From the NCBI GenBank assembly GCA_002238565.1, contig MPMP01000038.1, positions 1 to 46,868 on the forward strand: a stretch of DNA of 46,868 nucleotides. Direction: 5' to 3'. Position numbers and translations under genes: made by a program. The notes under the pieces were generated by a model, which ran no database searches, was not told where the DNA came from, and was given only the letters and a program-made list of their open reading frames with translations. Shown piece by piece: positions 16,614 to 25,611 of this stretch (the stretch's first letter is position 1; every line of letters begins with the position of its first letter). Origin of the DNA: Albidovulum sp. bin36 (lineage in GTDB: Bacteria; Pseudomonadota; Alphaproteobacteria; Rhodobacterales; Rhodobacteraceae).

Positions 16614-17459
16614 TCACCCTTTGGTTGAGCCGCTGGTCTGGCCCTGAACAAAGAACTTACTGATGAAAACCGAAATAAGTATCGCGGGCAAAATCAGAAT
16701 AATGGCGCCCGCAGCCATTTGCCCCCATTCCGTGCCTTCATATTTTTGCAGGTTGCCAATACCGATCTGGGCGGTGACCGCGTGTCGACGTGTCAGCACC
16801 AGCGCGAAGATGAATTCGTTCCAGGCGACGACAAAAGCGATAATGCCCGTGGATGTTATTCCCGGTGTCGCCATGGGCAGGGCAATTCTAAAAAAGGTCT
16901 GAAAAGCTGACGCGCCGTCCATGCTCGCAGCTTCATAGATCTCCGTCGAATCCTTGAGGAAGAAGGAACGCATCAGCCAGATCACCAAGGGCAGGTTTAA
17001 TGTGGAGTAGGTTAGAATGAGGCCGAAGTGGGTATCGATCAGTCTCAGCTGCGAGAACACTACAAAGTAGGGGATGACGTAGGTCATTGCCGGCGCCATT
17101 CGCGAGATAAGGACCCATGCCAGAATGCGTTGCGTGTTTTTGGTTTTTACGCGAGCACTGGCATAGGCCATCGGAACACCGAATAGCAGACATATTACGG
17201 AACTCGAGATCGCGACTATAATACTGTTCAGCAAATAATCCCCGAAGTTCTCCTCGACGAACAAATTGTAGTAATTTTCGAATGTTGGCTGGAAAATGAA
17301 CAAGGGCGGGTCGGCAAATGCCTGCACCTCGTTCTTTGCCGACAACAGCGCGATCCAGAATATCGGATACAGCACGAACAGCAGGTATAGAAAAACGACT
17401 GCATAGCCCGAGAAATTCAGCGCGGTTGCTTTGCCGCTTTTATCTTGTACCCCAATCAC
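16614..17459 (-). CDS. ABC sugar-type permease, MalG-like
   Basis: This 281-residue inner-membrane subunit has about six hydrophobic segments and the EAA loop EAASMDGASAFQTFFRIALP, the ATPase docking site. It ends with a hydrophilic tail (QGQTSGSTKG). It overlaps the MalF-like gene by 4 nt and precedes the sulfatase gene. It is a partner of the 288-residue permease. No ATPase is encoded nearby. Confidence 0.9.
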   Translation of the reverse strand: MIGVQDKSGKATALNFSGYAVVFLYLLFVLYPIFWIALLSAKNEVQAFADPPLFIFQPTFENYYNLFVEENFGDYLLNSIIVAISSSVICLLFGVPMAYASARVKTKNTQRILAWVLISRMAPAMTYVIPYFVVFSQLRLIDTHFGLILTYSTLNLPLVIWLMRSFFLKDSTEIYEAASMDGASAFQTFFRIALPMATPGITSTGIIAFVVAWNEFIFALVLTRRHAVTAQIGIGNLQKYEGTEWGQMAAGAIILILPAILISVFISKFFVQGQTSGSTKG

Positions 17460-18322
17460 TTGCTGTCTGACTTGAGTGAGGAAAGAATGATGGGAGTGCA
17501 GAAGATCAACAGGATGAAAATAAAGGCGACAAGGATCGATGCCGCATATCCGATGTCGAGGTATTCCAGACCCACGTGATAGGCATAAAGGTTGATCGCT
17601 TCTGTCGCGCGGGCAGGCCCTCCGCCGGTCATCATAAAGACCACCGGCAAGATCGCGAGACTCTCGATGATCCGAAGGAGCAATGTCACAATGATAATTG
17701 GCCTGAGCATTGGGATAATTACGTAGAAGACGGTCTTCAGTGTGCTGGCGCCGTCCATGACGGCCGCTTCCAGCGGTGACCTTGGCAAGCTATCCAGACC
17801 CGCCAGCATCACCACGATCACAAAGGGCGTCCATTCCCAGACAGACGCGATCGTGACAGCCGCGAGCGCCGTGCCTGGATTGCCGAGCCAGTCGATGGCA
17901 GGGATTCCAAACAAACCGAGATAGTAGTCGAGGCCGCCAAGGTTCGGTATCAGCATCATTTTCCACATCAGGCCGACCACGGCCGGTGGAACAAGCATCG
18001 GGATAATCATGATGGCCCTGAGAAACCTGAGCTTGGTATACCTGAACAGCAGGAAGGCTATGAGAAAGCCCAGCGTCATCTGAATAAGCGTGTTTACGAT
18101 TATGTAGTAGAAGGTAACCCCGAGTGAGTGAACGAAGTTTTCATCGGAGAACATCCGCTCGGCGTAATTTACAAAGCTAAACTTGAACGAGCCCGGTACT
18201 AGTAAGGACCAGGATGTTAAGCTGAGACCGAACAGCAGCAGGATCGGTATCACGGTTAGCGCCGCGAGCAACAGCAGCGCTGGCGCCGACAGCAATCTGA
18301 AAGTGGACTTATCGGAAAGCAC
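17456..18322 (-). CDS. ABC sugar-type permease, MalF/UgpA-like
   Basis: This 288-residue permease has a first membrane helix right after a short N-terminus (LLSAPALLLLAALTVIPILL) and the EAA loop EAAVMDGASTLKTVFYVIIP. A further signature, FMMTGGGPARATEAINLYAY, is typical of the MalF side of CUT1 importers. It is separated from the upstream binding-protein gene by 104 nt that hold a strong hairpin. Expression relative to the binding protein is therefore probably reduced. Confidence 0.9.
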   Translation of the reverse strand: MLSDKSTFRLLSAPALLLLAALTVIPILLLFGLSLTSWSLLVPGSFKFSFVNYAERMFSDENFVHSLGVTFYYIIVNTLIQMTLGFLIAFLLFRYTKLRFLRAIMIIPMLVPPAVVGLMWKMMLIPNLGGLDYYLGLFGIPAIDWLGNPGTALAAVTIASVWEWTPFVIVVMLAGLDSLPRSPLEAAVMDGASTLKTVFYVIIPMLRPIIIVTLLLRIIESLAILPVVFMMTGGGPARATEAINLYAYHVGLEYLDIGYAASILVAFIFILLIFCTPIILSSLKSDSK

Positions 18323-18380
18323 GTCGGGACTGCTTCTGAGCGAAAGAAATTGCTGCGTACGTGCGGCTGAAAAGGTGTTA

Positions 18381-18413
18381 GCCGAACTGCCCCGTCATGG
18401 AGGGCAGTTCGGC
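18381..18413 (-). promoter_or_regulatory. Perfect 12-bp hairpin after binding-protein gene
   Basis: GCCGAACTGCCC (18381-18392) pairs perfectly with GGGCAGTTCGGC (18402-18413) around a 9-nt loop. It lies 13 nt beyond the end of the binding-protein gene and before the permease genes on the same strand. There is no U-tract, so partial termination or protection of the upstream mRNA from 3' decay is more likely than full termination. Confidence 0.75.
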
Positions 18414-18426
18414 GAGTGAGTGAAAA

Positions 18427-19749
18427 TCACTCGATATAACCGAGCCTCGTCATCACTTCCACCGCTTTCGCCTGTGCGTCGGCCATTGCCTCCTCAGCTG
18501 ACTTGTCGCCAAGCATGATCGACTGGAGCGCTTCCCCGTAGCTACGATTGACCTCGCCCCAACCGGAGATGCGCGGGCGGTAGTCGGGGTCGGCTGCGTT
18601 TAGGCTGTCCTGAAACGCCTTTAGGAAATCGCCGCCGGCTCCGGGCAGATTCCATTTCTCGATGAAGGTGGGGTCCTGCCAGACCGAATTACGTGAAACG
18701 GCGACATGATTGGATTCCAGCGCGATTTTCAGGGTCAGGTCACGGCTCAACGCCCACTGCAGAAACAACCAGGCAGGCTCCTGGTTCGGCGCGTCCGCGG
18801 CCAATGCCACGCCATGGCCCGTGAATGCCGGATGCCTGCCGTTGGGACCCTGCGGCACCATTGCATAACCAAGCTTGCCGCGCACGGTTGATTTTTCAGG
18901 GTCGTTGATCCGGCCACCAAGCGGCGCGCCCTCCATGATGATGGCGGTATTGCCCTGCTGCATTGCGACGACAACGTCAGAAAACTTGAAATTAATAGCT
19001 CCGTCGGGGCTGTAGTTCGCGATCATGTCAGCATAAAGGCTGGCCGCCTCAATCGCCTCTGGCGAGGTTAGTGTCGGCTGGTAATTTTCATTCTTGATAT
19101 CTTCGACATAGCCTCCGCCGAGCCCTTTCATAAAGACAGTCTGGTGCCACGATGACTCGTCGGGATGGCCGCGCATCGCGACGCCGGCGACTCCGTCCTT
19201 GTTGAGCGCTTTCACGGCTGCGGAGAAGCCTTCGATCGTATCAAGCTGAGCAGGATCGATGCCCGCGGCCTCAAGAAGATCAGCGCGGTAGTAGGTAATG
19301 ATAGTGGCGGCGAAGAATGGCAACCCATAAAGGGCGCCTTCAAACCGCATGAGATTGGTCAATGACGGCATTAAATCGTCAAACCCAAGCAGGTCCGCGT
19401 CGGTCAAATCCGGGTTGTCGATCAGCGGTTGCAGCGGTTCAAGCCAGCCTTGCTTTGCATAGGGGATACTCCAGTTCGCCTGGACCCAGACGATGTCATA
19501 CGCCCCCGAACCAGACGCAAGTTCCGTACGCACCTTTTGATGGGCAGCACTCTCTTCGAACAAATCGAGATTGACGGTGATGCCGGTAAGATCTTCGAAG
19601 TCCGCCAATTGGTCCTCTAGGGCAACGCACCAAGTAATGGTCATACAGATCATGTTGACCTCTTGACCTTCGTACCTCTTCCAATCGACCGCATGCGCCG
19701 CAGTAAATGGCATGAACGACATTAGCGCTGCAAGAACCGTCTTTCTCAT
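18427..19749 (-). CDS. ABC extracellular solute-binding protein, family 1
   Basis: This periplasmic binding protein is about 440 residues long. The start is ATG 19747-19749, preceded by GGAGGAGAAATCACG, a very strong ribosome site. A longer frame to 19827 lacks one. The N-terminus is a Sec signal (MRKTVLAALMSFMPFTAAHA, cleavage after AHA). The mature protein shows family-1 features such as YGLPFFAATIITYYRADLLE and FSDVVVAMQQGNTAIIMEGA. It is the first gene of the sulfatase transport operon and probably binds a sulfated saccharide or similar compound. The ligand is inferred only from the neighbouring sulfatase. Confidence 0.92.
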   Translation of the reverse strand: MRKTVLAALMSFMPFTAAHAVDWKRYEGQEVNMICMTITWCVALEDQLADFEDLTGITVNLDLFEESAAHQKVRTELASGSGAYDIVWVQANWSIPYAKQGWLEPLQPLIDNPDLTDADLLGFDDLMPSLTNLMRFEGALYGLPFFAATIITYYRADLLEAAGIDPAQLDTIEGFSAAVKALNKDGVAGVAMRGHPDESSWHQTVFMKGLGGGYVEDIKNENYQPTLTSPEAIEAASLYADMIANYSPDGAINFKFSDVVVAMQQGNTAIIMEGAPLGGRINDPEKSTVRGKLGYAMVPQGPNGRHPAFTGHGVALAADAPNQEPAWLFLQWALSRDLTLKIALESNHVAVSRNSVWQDPTFIEKWNLPGAGGDFLKAFQDSLNAADPDYRPRISGWGEVNRSYGEALQSIMLGDKSAEEAMADAQAKAVEVMTRLGYIE

Positions 19750-20043
19750 CGTGATTTCTCCTCCTTGTGGCGATCGTCCGACGCAGTCAGTTGGGTCGAC
19801 GACCAAAAAAATCATAGAACCAGCCAAAACCAGCAGTCTGCGGGAAAAGCCGGAAAATCTCCGCCTCGATCATCGACTGAATTCTAAGGTATCGAGAAAC
19901 TGGCGCTCTCCCAAACCGAAAGCCTCGTTTTCCACGCGTCCTCGCACGGATCAGAAAGACGCACTGTCTCCTCAATGACTTCGACTATCCCGAATTGACG
20001 ACCCTCTGTCAAGACCGGTTGGGCGCAAGCAGCAATTCTAAGC

Positions 20044-20181
20044 AAGCGTTCGGTCGAGCGGCGGCGACAGCCCGTCGCGGCGCTCGAGGCGCGGATCGGG
20101 GAGCTTCGTTCGAGCAGGTCGTCGATGTCGAAGTCGATGTTCGGCAGCAAGAGCGAGAAGCGTCCCGGGGCGTCCTTATGA
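20044..20181 (+). pseudogene. IS66-type TnpC N-terminal fragment
   Basis: The frame reads VAALEARIGELRS, a few Ser-rich residues, then MFGSKSEKRPG and TGA at 20179-20181. IS66-family transposases begin with a coiled coil ending in an LFGRKSEK-like motif, which this closely resembles. Only about 45 codons remain, with no upstream start or downstream catalytic part. The flanking bases 19750-20043 show no gene beyond the promoter region expected for the minus-strand sulfatase operon. Confidence 0.5.
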
Positions 20182-20194
20182 GCAACCACAACAA

Positions 20195-20869
20195 ATGAAG
20201 CAATTGGCGGTTCCCGCGTTCACGGTATTTGGGGAACCCCGGAACAATTGCGCAGTCCGCGCGGCGCGCGCTCCGGGCAACCGTTCACGGCAGCGTCCAG
20301 GGCGTCGGCCGCAGTCGGACAACACGGATCGTCACCGCTGGACCGAACGCTTGCGTCGAAGGCAGGGGCGAAAAAAAGGCCCATTGCTTTTCTACCGGTG
20401 GATGAGCGGCGTGCCGATCAGGGACGGCGAGGACGCCCTGAACTTCAACTGGTTCGAGATCACTGTCGCCTCGCCGTCCGGCGGGCGGCGATACCGCAAC
20501 GCGTTCGCCACCGATCTCGAAGTCGGCCGCGATACCGTCGAGGACCTGGCAAGATGCGCGCGGGCGAGGTGGAAGGTCGAGAATAATGCCTTCGGGATCC
20601 TGGAAGACAGCTTCAATCTGGAGCGCAACTTCGGCCGCGGCAGGGATGCGCTCGCCGGCCTGCTGGCGATCGTCAACATAATCTCCCTCCTGATGCAGAA
20701 CGCCTGCGACCTCCGCTGCAAGGACTGGAAGGCGGCGTGCGCCCGACTCGCCGCGCGGTATCGAATGCTGGATCACATTCTCATCGTGGTCGACTACGCC
20801 GTGTTCCAGGACTGGAGCGCGATCCTGCGAGCCATCGCAACCGCCGACCTTCCCGAAAAGCCGCTCTGA
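20195..20869 (+). pseudogene. DDE transposase, C-terminal remnant
   Basis: The convincing part begins near residue 65: LLFYRWMSGVPIRDGEDALN, then FNWFEITVASPSGGRRYRNAFATDLEV, then RARWKVENNAF and FNLERNFGRGRDALAGLLAI. This is the C-terminal half of a DDE transposase of the type often annotated ISNCY. The Arg-Trp-Lys-Val-Glu-Asn segment holds the last acidic catalytic residue. The first 60 codons (Arg/Pro-rich) do not look like transposase and the N-terminal catalytic half is absent. It is a remnant between the sulfatase operon and the FAD-enzyme operon. Confidence 0.7.
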
Positions 20870-21375
20870 CCGACAACCGCCTCCCCGCAGACAAAACAAT
20901 CCGCAGTCCCTTTGGAAATCCGCCCAGGCAAGGAGAAAATCGAAATTGAACTGATAATGAGAATTACCGGGCGAAGACCGCGCATCTCGGGCGAGTTCCA
21001 AATTTGTCGCAAGTCAATTTGTCCCGACTAGCGGGATCAAAGCCGGCGGACAGTGAAGGAGACAAAGGCGGCAATGTCCTTTAAGTCCGCTTCAAGAACT
21101 TCGCACCGGCTCAGCAACCTTGACTACAGCGCCAAGCGGACGGCAACGCCTTGAAAGAACAAATCTGGACTGAACCCTCGCATCTCGCGGTCGCAGACAA
21201 GCAATTTTAGTCGCGAAAAGTTGGTTCAGCTGGTTGTCCCAACTCGTTCTCGATTATCCTGATCCGATCCGTTCTATCACCTTTGCGCCGATAAAATATG
21301 GTATGCGGTCGCCATGGACGGGTGCACATGCTATCCGGAATCGTCTGATAGTTTCAATCGGAGCAGAGAGGAATC
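20870..21375. other. Intergenic stretch upstream of the FAD-enzyme gene
   Basis: No gene is recognised in about 500 bases. It presumably contains the promoter for the plus-strand operon, but I could not single out a convincing -35/-10 pair. The only clear signal is the GAGAGGAA ribosome site immediately before the GTG at 21376. Confidence 0.5.
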
Positions 21376-22962
21376 GTGGCGAAACAAGGTGCTATGGCTG
21401 AATACGACGCGGTAATTGTCGGCTCGGGACACAACGGGCTTGCGTGCGCAGCTCACTTGGCGAGGAAAGGCTGGTCGGTCGGGGTTTTCGAGCAGGCCGA
21501 TCGCCCGGGCGGCGCGATTAAGACTCTTGAACTCACGCTGCCCGGTTTCCGCCACGATTGGGGCGCGATGAATCTCGGCTTGTTCGCCGGATCTCGCTTC
21601 GCGAAGGATTACGGCGACGACCTGGCGAGACACGGTCTGAAATTCGTTCCGGCTAAGAACTGCTTCGCGACGGCGTTCCCGGATGGTCGCTGGATCGGAG
21701 TCGGTACCGACTTGAACGCCACGGTCGATAAAATTGCCGAATTCTCGAGCGAAGACGCGTTGACATGGAAACGGCTCGCAGCCGAGTTCCCGGACGAGGC
21801 GCAGCAATATTTCTCACTGCTGGGAGGCCCGCTATCCACTGCAGCCGTCGCTTCGCTCGCCGCGGGCTCGCTTCGGCGCAGGGGCTTGGCGAAGACGGCG
21901 GGCAAAGTGCGTTTCCTCGCGTCCTCGCCGCGCAGGTTCCTGTCCGAAACATTCAAGTCCGACCGCCTCCAGGCGGCGCTTGCCGCGTGGGGAATGCATC
22001 TCGACTTCGCTCCCGATATCGCGGGCGGCGCGATTTTCCCCTATTTGGAATCCATGGCCTGCCAAAGTTTCGGGATGGTAATCGGCAGTGGAGGCGCCGA
22101 TACCGTCGTCAAGTCGCTCGTCGGCATAATCGAGGACTATGGCGGGCAGGTGCGCTGCGGCACGAGGGTCGCGAGCGTGGTTCGCGGCCGGTCGGGCGCC
22201 AGCGGCATCGAATTGGATGGCGGAGAAGAAATTCGGGCGAAAAAGGCCGTCATCTGCGGAACGTCGCCCGGCGCTCTTGTGAATGAACTCCTGGCGGGCG
22301 GAAGCGGCGACACGGAGTTTGACAGATCATTGCGCAATTTCTCCTATGCGCCGGGTACGGTAATGGTTCATCTCGCCCTTAAGGATCTGCCCGACTGGAA
22401 AGCGGGGCGGGAGCTGCGGCGATTCGCCTACGTGCACCTGGCTCCGTCGATGGACCATATGTCGCGCGTCTACGCGGAAGCGATGGCGGGACTATTGCCC
22501 GCTTCGCCCGTACTGGTCGTAGGCCAGCCGACTGCGATCGACGCTTCGCGAGCTCCCGATGGAAAGCATGTGCTGTGGGTGCAGGCGCGCATGGTTCCGG
22601 CGAACGTAAAGGGAGACGCCTCGGGCATGATCGAAGCTCGGGACTGGGACTCGATAAAGGATGCCTACGCGGACAGAATCATGGACATTCTGGAAAGCTA
22701 CGCTCCTGGAGTTCAAGGCAATGTCGAAGGGCGGTGCGTCGTCTCGCCCGTCGACCTCGAGCGCGACAATCCGAATCTCGTAGGCGGCGACCAGATAGCC
22801 GGAAGCCACCACTTGGCGCAGAATTTCCATTTTCGTCCGGCATTCGGTCATTCGGACGGTTCCACGCCGATCAAGCGCCTGTACCTCGTAGGAGCAAGCG
22901 TTTGGCCCGGAGCGGGCGTGGGAGCGGGTTCCGGCTATCTGCTTGCGCGGCATCTCGCGTGA
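21376..22962 (+). CDS. FAD-dependent oxidoreductase, phytoene desaturase/PYROXD2-like
   Basis: This 528-residue flavoprotein has an N-terminal dinucleotide-binding motif (AVIVGSGHNGLACAAHLARK) with the acidic strand end FEQADRPGG. It also has a C-terminal FAD motif around YLVGASVWPGAGVGAGSGY. The overall pattern fits the CrtI/PYROXD2-like group of desaturases and amine-oxidase-like enzymes. The start is GTG 21376, with GAGAGGAA upstream. An ATG at 21394 is possible. It is followed 44 nt later by the Dpp-type binding-protein gene. It may oxidise the imported compound. No carotenoid genes are nearby, so a pigment role is unlikely. Confidence 0.88.
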   Translation: MAKQGAMAEYDAVIVGSGHNGLACAAHLARKGWSVGVFEQADRPGGAIKTLELTLPGFRHDWGAMNLGLFAGSRFAKDYGDDLARHGLKFVPAKNCFATAFPDGRWIGVGTDLNATVDKIAEFSSEDALTWKRLAAEFPDEAQQYFSLLGGPLSTAAVASLAAGSLRRRGLAKTAGKVRFLASSPRRFLSETFKSDRLQAALAAWGMHLDFAPDIAGGAIFPYLESMACQSFGMVIGSGGADTVVKSLVGIIEDYGGQVRCGTRVASVVRGRSGASGIELDGGEEIRAKKAVICGTSPGALVNELLAGGSGDTEFDRSLRNFSYAPGTVMVHLALKDLPDWKAGRELRRFAYVHLAPSMDHMSRVYAEAMAGLLPASPVLVVGQPTAIDASRAPDGKHVLWVQARMVPANVKGDASGMIEARDWDSIKDAYADRIMDILESYAPGVQGNVEGRCVVSPVDLERDNPNLVGGDQIAGSHHLAQNFHFRPAFGHSDGSTPIKRLYLVGASVWPGAGVGAGSGYLLARHLA

Positions 22963-23006
22963 GCGTAGTTACATTTTTCCGGGAAAGACCATGAAAGGAA
23001 CAAGAA

Positions 23007-24542
23007 ATGGTTCAGGGATTAACGCGTCGAAACGCCTTGCAGCTGACCGCGGCGCCATTCGCGGCGGGCGCGCTCGGACTTCCGGGAGTTGCCAGCGCGG
23101 ACATTAGCGAACTCGTTATCGCGTACAATGTCAATTTGCCGTCGTGGGATCCAACCGTGGGCCCGTCCGCGGTTAATCCGACGATTCAGGCAATCTACCT
23201 GTCGGTGTTCGATTATTTTATCCACCAGAATCCGGATCTGTCATTCGATTCCGGCTTGATAACGGACTGGGGGTGGAACGAAGACAAGACGCAGATAAAC
23301 CTTACCGTTCGGGACGGAGTAACCTGGCATGACGGGTCTCCATTTTCGGCCGAGGATGTAGCTTGGTCGCTGGAGAGGGCCGGAAAGCCCGAAACCGGAA
23401 ACCCGATTCAGTTCATCTGGTCGAAAATCGGCAACTACAGGATTGACGGCAACCGGATAACAGCCGACGTTCTGGCCTTCGAACCGACGATATTCATGTG
23501 GATGGCGTTTCTGACAGGCTTTGTCATGCCGAAGGCCTATTACGAAAAAGTCGGTCCGGAAGGATTCGAGGAGGCGCCGGTAGGAACGGGTCCCTACATG
23601 GTGGAAAGATTCGAGCGCAACGCTTTCGTGCAGCTCAGGGCCAATCCGAATTACTGGCGCGGCAAGCCGGAGTTCGACAGCGTGACGATAAAATTCGTAA
23701 CGGATGCGGCGAGCCGAGTCGCTGAAATCGAATCCGGCAACGCGCATGTCACGCTCGAAATCCCCTACGAGGAGTACGACCGGCTTCGGAGCAGCGGCGG
23801 AATTTCGGGAACGGCGGCGCCGATTTCCGATATAGGAATGATTTTCCTGAACGATGTCGACGTTATGCTCGACCGAAACGTCAGGCTCGCGGCGCATCAC
23901 GCCATCGACAAGAAGCTGCTGGTCGAGCGCCTCCTGAACGGCTACGGCGTTCCTATCGACACGCTGCAGACTCCCGACTACATCGCATTCGATCCGTCGA
24001 TCGAAGTTCCCTACGATCCGGCCAAGGCGACCGAATTGCTCGCCGCCTCCGGCTACGGCCCGGACAACCCGGTCCGGTTCAAGATCCAGACAACCCGCGG
24101 CTTCAAGCCGAAGGATTACGAAATGATACAGGCGATCGTGGGCCTGTGGCGCCGGGTCGGGATCGAAGCGGAAATCGACGTCTACGAAATCGCCAAGCAC
24201 TATGAGCTTCGGGCCGCCGACCAGCTTGCGCCGGCGGCGTTCTACAATTGGGGCAACGCGGTAGGCGATCCGACGACGTCGACGGGCTTCGCAATGTTCG
24301 GTCCGAGCCCGCACTCGGTCTGGGACGGCGAAGATCTGATCGGCATGATCGGGCCTCTTTGGGGCGAGACCGACGAGGAAAAGCGAATTGCGGGCTGGAA
24401 GGCCGTCGATCGCAAGATCGCCGACGACGGTTTGGTCATACCCTTGATTCAATACGTGCAGCCGATTTTGCACAGCAACGAAATAGCTGTGACGCCGCAC
24501 GCTTCCGGGGCGCTGCTTCCCTTCCTAATGAGCCGCGCATAG
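23007..24542 (+). CDS. Peptide-type ABC solute-binding protein (DppA-like, family 5)
   Basis: This 511-residue periplasmic protein begins with a Tat-type signal (TRRNALQLTAAPFAAG, ending VASA). The family-5 body shows the WDPT opening, the LTVRDGVTWHDGSPFSAEDV motif typical of Opp/Dpp binders, PVGTGPYMVERF, and YDPAKATELLAASGY. The ligand may be a peptide, an opine or another amine-bearing compound. A ribosome site AAAGGAAC precedes the ATG. Permease and ATPase genes follow, separated by a strong hairpin at 24554-24579. The neighbouring ferredoxin oxidoreductase suggests an aromatic amino-acid-related ligand, which is inference. Confidence 0.93.
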   Translation: MVQGLTRRNALQLTAAPFAAGALGLPGVASADISELVIAYNVNLPSWDPTVGPSAVNPTIQAIYLSVFDYFIHQNPDLSFDSGLITDWGWNEDKTQINLTVRDGVTWHDGSPFSAEDVAWSLERAGKPETGNPIQFIWSKIGNYRIDGNRITADVLAFEPTIFMWMAFLTGFVMPKAYYEKVGPEGFEEAPVGTGPYMVERFERNAFVQLRANPNYWRGKPEFDSVTIKFVTDAASRVAEIESGNAHVTLEIPYEEYDRLRSSGGISGTAAPISDIGMIFLNDVDVMLDRNVRLAAHHAIDKKLLVERLLNGYGVPIDTLQTPDYIAFDPSIEVPYDPAKATELLAASGYGPDNPVRFKIQTTRGFKPKDYEMIQAIVGLWRRVGIEAEIDVYEIAKHYELRAADQLAPAAFYNWGNAVGDPTTSTGFAMFGPSPHSVWDGEDLIGMIGPLWGETDEEKRIAGWKAVDRKIADDGLVIPLIQYVQPILHSNEIAVTPHASGALLPFLMSRA

Positions 24543-24553
24543 GCGGGCGCATC

Positions 24554-24579
24554 CGCCGAGCCCGGCAAAGGGCTCGGCG
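24554..24579 (+). promoter_or_regulatory. 10-bp hairpin after DppA-like gene
   Basis: CGCCGAGCCC (24554-24563) pairs with GGGCTCGGCG (24570-24579) around a 6-nt loop, 12 nt after the stop codon of the binding-protein gene and 21 nt before the permease start. It is GC-rich with no strong U-run, so it probably stabilises the upstream message or causes partial termination. Confidence 0.75.
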
Positions 24580-24600
24580 CAATTTCTGAAAGACGGGGCT

Positions 24601-25611
24601 ATGAAGGTCCTGCAGGCCGCCGTTGCGCGCCTTCTTTCGACGATTGTAGCGATATTCGGCATCGCGATTATCGTCTTCGTAGTTGTGCGCATCGTTCCCG
24701 GGAATCCGATCGCGATGATGCTTCCGCCGGGGGCGACCGCCGACGACATTGGAAGGCTGGAGGCGTTTTACGGCCTGGACAAGTCGATTCCCGAGCAATT
24801 CGCGATATGGCTCGGCAATGCGCTGCAGGGAGACCTGGGCACCTCGATCTCGCTGCGCCGGGATGTTCTCGACCTCGTACTCGGCCGCCTTCCGGCGACG
24901 CTGGAACTCAGCGCGCTGGCGCTGGTTTTCGCTCTGGCGGCCGGCTTCGCCCTAGCGATCGCCGGCGCCCGCTACCGCGGGTCGCCCGCCGAGGCCGGTA
25001 TCGATATCGTAAACGGAATCGGCTTGTCCGTTCCCGATTTTCTTTGGGGACTGTTCCTGATCCTGCTGTTCGGCGTCGTATGGCCGGTATTCCATATATC
25101 CGGGCGCATTACGCCGCAGGCCGACCTTCCCTTCGCAACTCAGTTTTTCCTCGCCGAAAGCATAGTGCGCCTTCGCTTCGACCTCGCGGCGGACTTGCTG
25201 GCGCACATGCTCATGCCCGCGCTCGCGCTATCCCTTCCGCTTGCGGCCATGATCGGCCGGCTGCTCAAGCAGTCGCTCAAAGAGACGCTCCATCTCGATT
25301 ACGTAGAAACCGCAAGAACGAGGGGATACAGCGAAAACGCAGTGATTTTTTCGGAGGCTCTAGGCAACGCTCTGCTGCCGACATTGACGCTTATCGGCGT
25401 CCAGTTCACTTTTCTTATCGGCGGGACTGTCATTATCGAGAGGCTTTTTTCCTACGAAGGGCTGGGCAACATGGCGATCGACGCGGTGATCAATCGCGAC
25501 TTGCCGCTCATCCAGGGAATCGTGCTGGTCTTCGCGGTCATCGTGACAGTCGTGAATCTCGCGGTGGACCTGACCTATGCGATGCTCAATCCGAGACTTC
25601 GCCGTGGATAG
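24601..25611 (+). CDS. Peptide-type ABC permease, DppB-like
   Basis: This 336-residue permease has an N-terminal membrane helix (TIVAIFGIAIIVFVVVRIVP) leading into the IVPGNPIAMM motif characteristic of DppB/OppB subunits. A periplasmic region follows, then further helices. The EAA loop reads VETARTRGYSENAVIFSEAL. It ends in a TAG that overlaps the GTG start of the DppC-like gene by 8 nt, so both permeases are translationally coupled. Confidence 0.93.
   Translation: MKVLQAAVARLLSTIVAIFGIAIIVFVVVRIVPGNPIAMMLPPGATADDIGRLEAFYGLDKSIPEQFAIWLGNALQGDLGTSISLRRDVLDLVLGRLPATLELSALALVFALAAGFALAIAGARYRGSPAEAGIDIVNGIGLSVPDFLWGLFLILLFGVVWPVFHISGRITPQADLPFATQFFLAESIVRLRFDLAADLLAHMLMPALALSLPLAAMIGRLLKQSLKETLHLDYVETARTRGYSENAVIFSEALGNALLPTLTLIGVQFTFLIGGTVIIERLFSYEGLGNMAIDAVINRDLPLIQGIVLVFAVIVTVVNLAVDLTYAMLNPRLRRG

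Noticed and set aside
23241-24500. 419-codon open frame on the minus strand
   Set aside because: It lies wholly antisense to the well-supported DppA-like gene, is rich in Arg and Asp typical of frame shadows, and has no ribosome site or domain.
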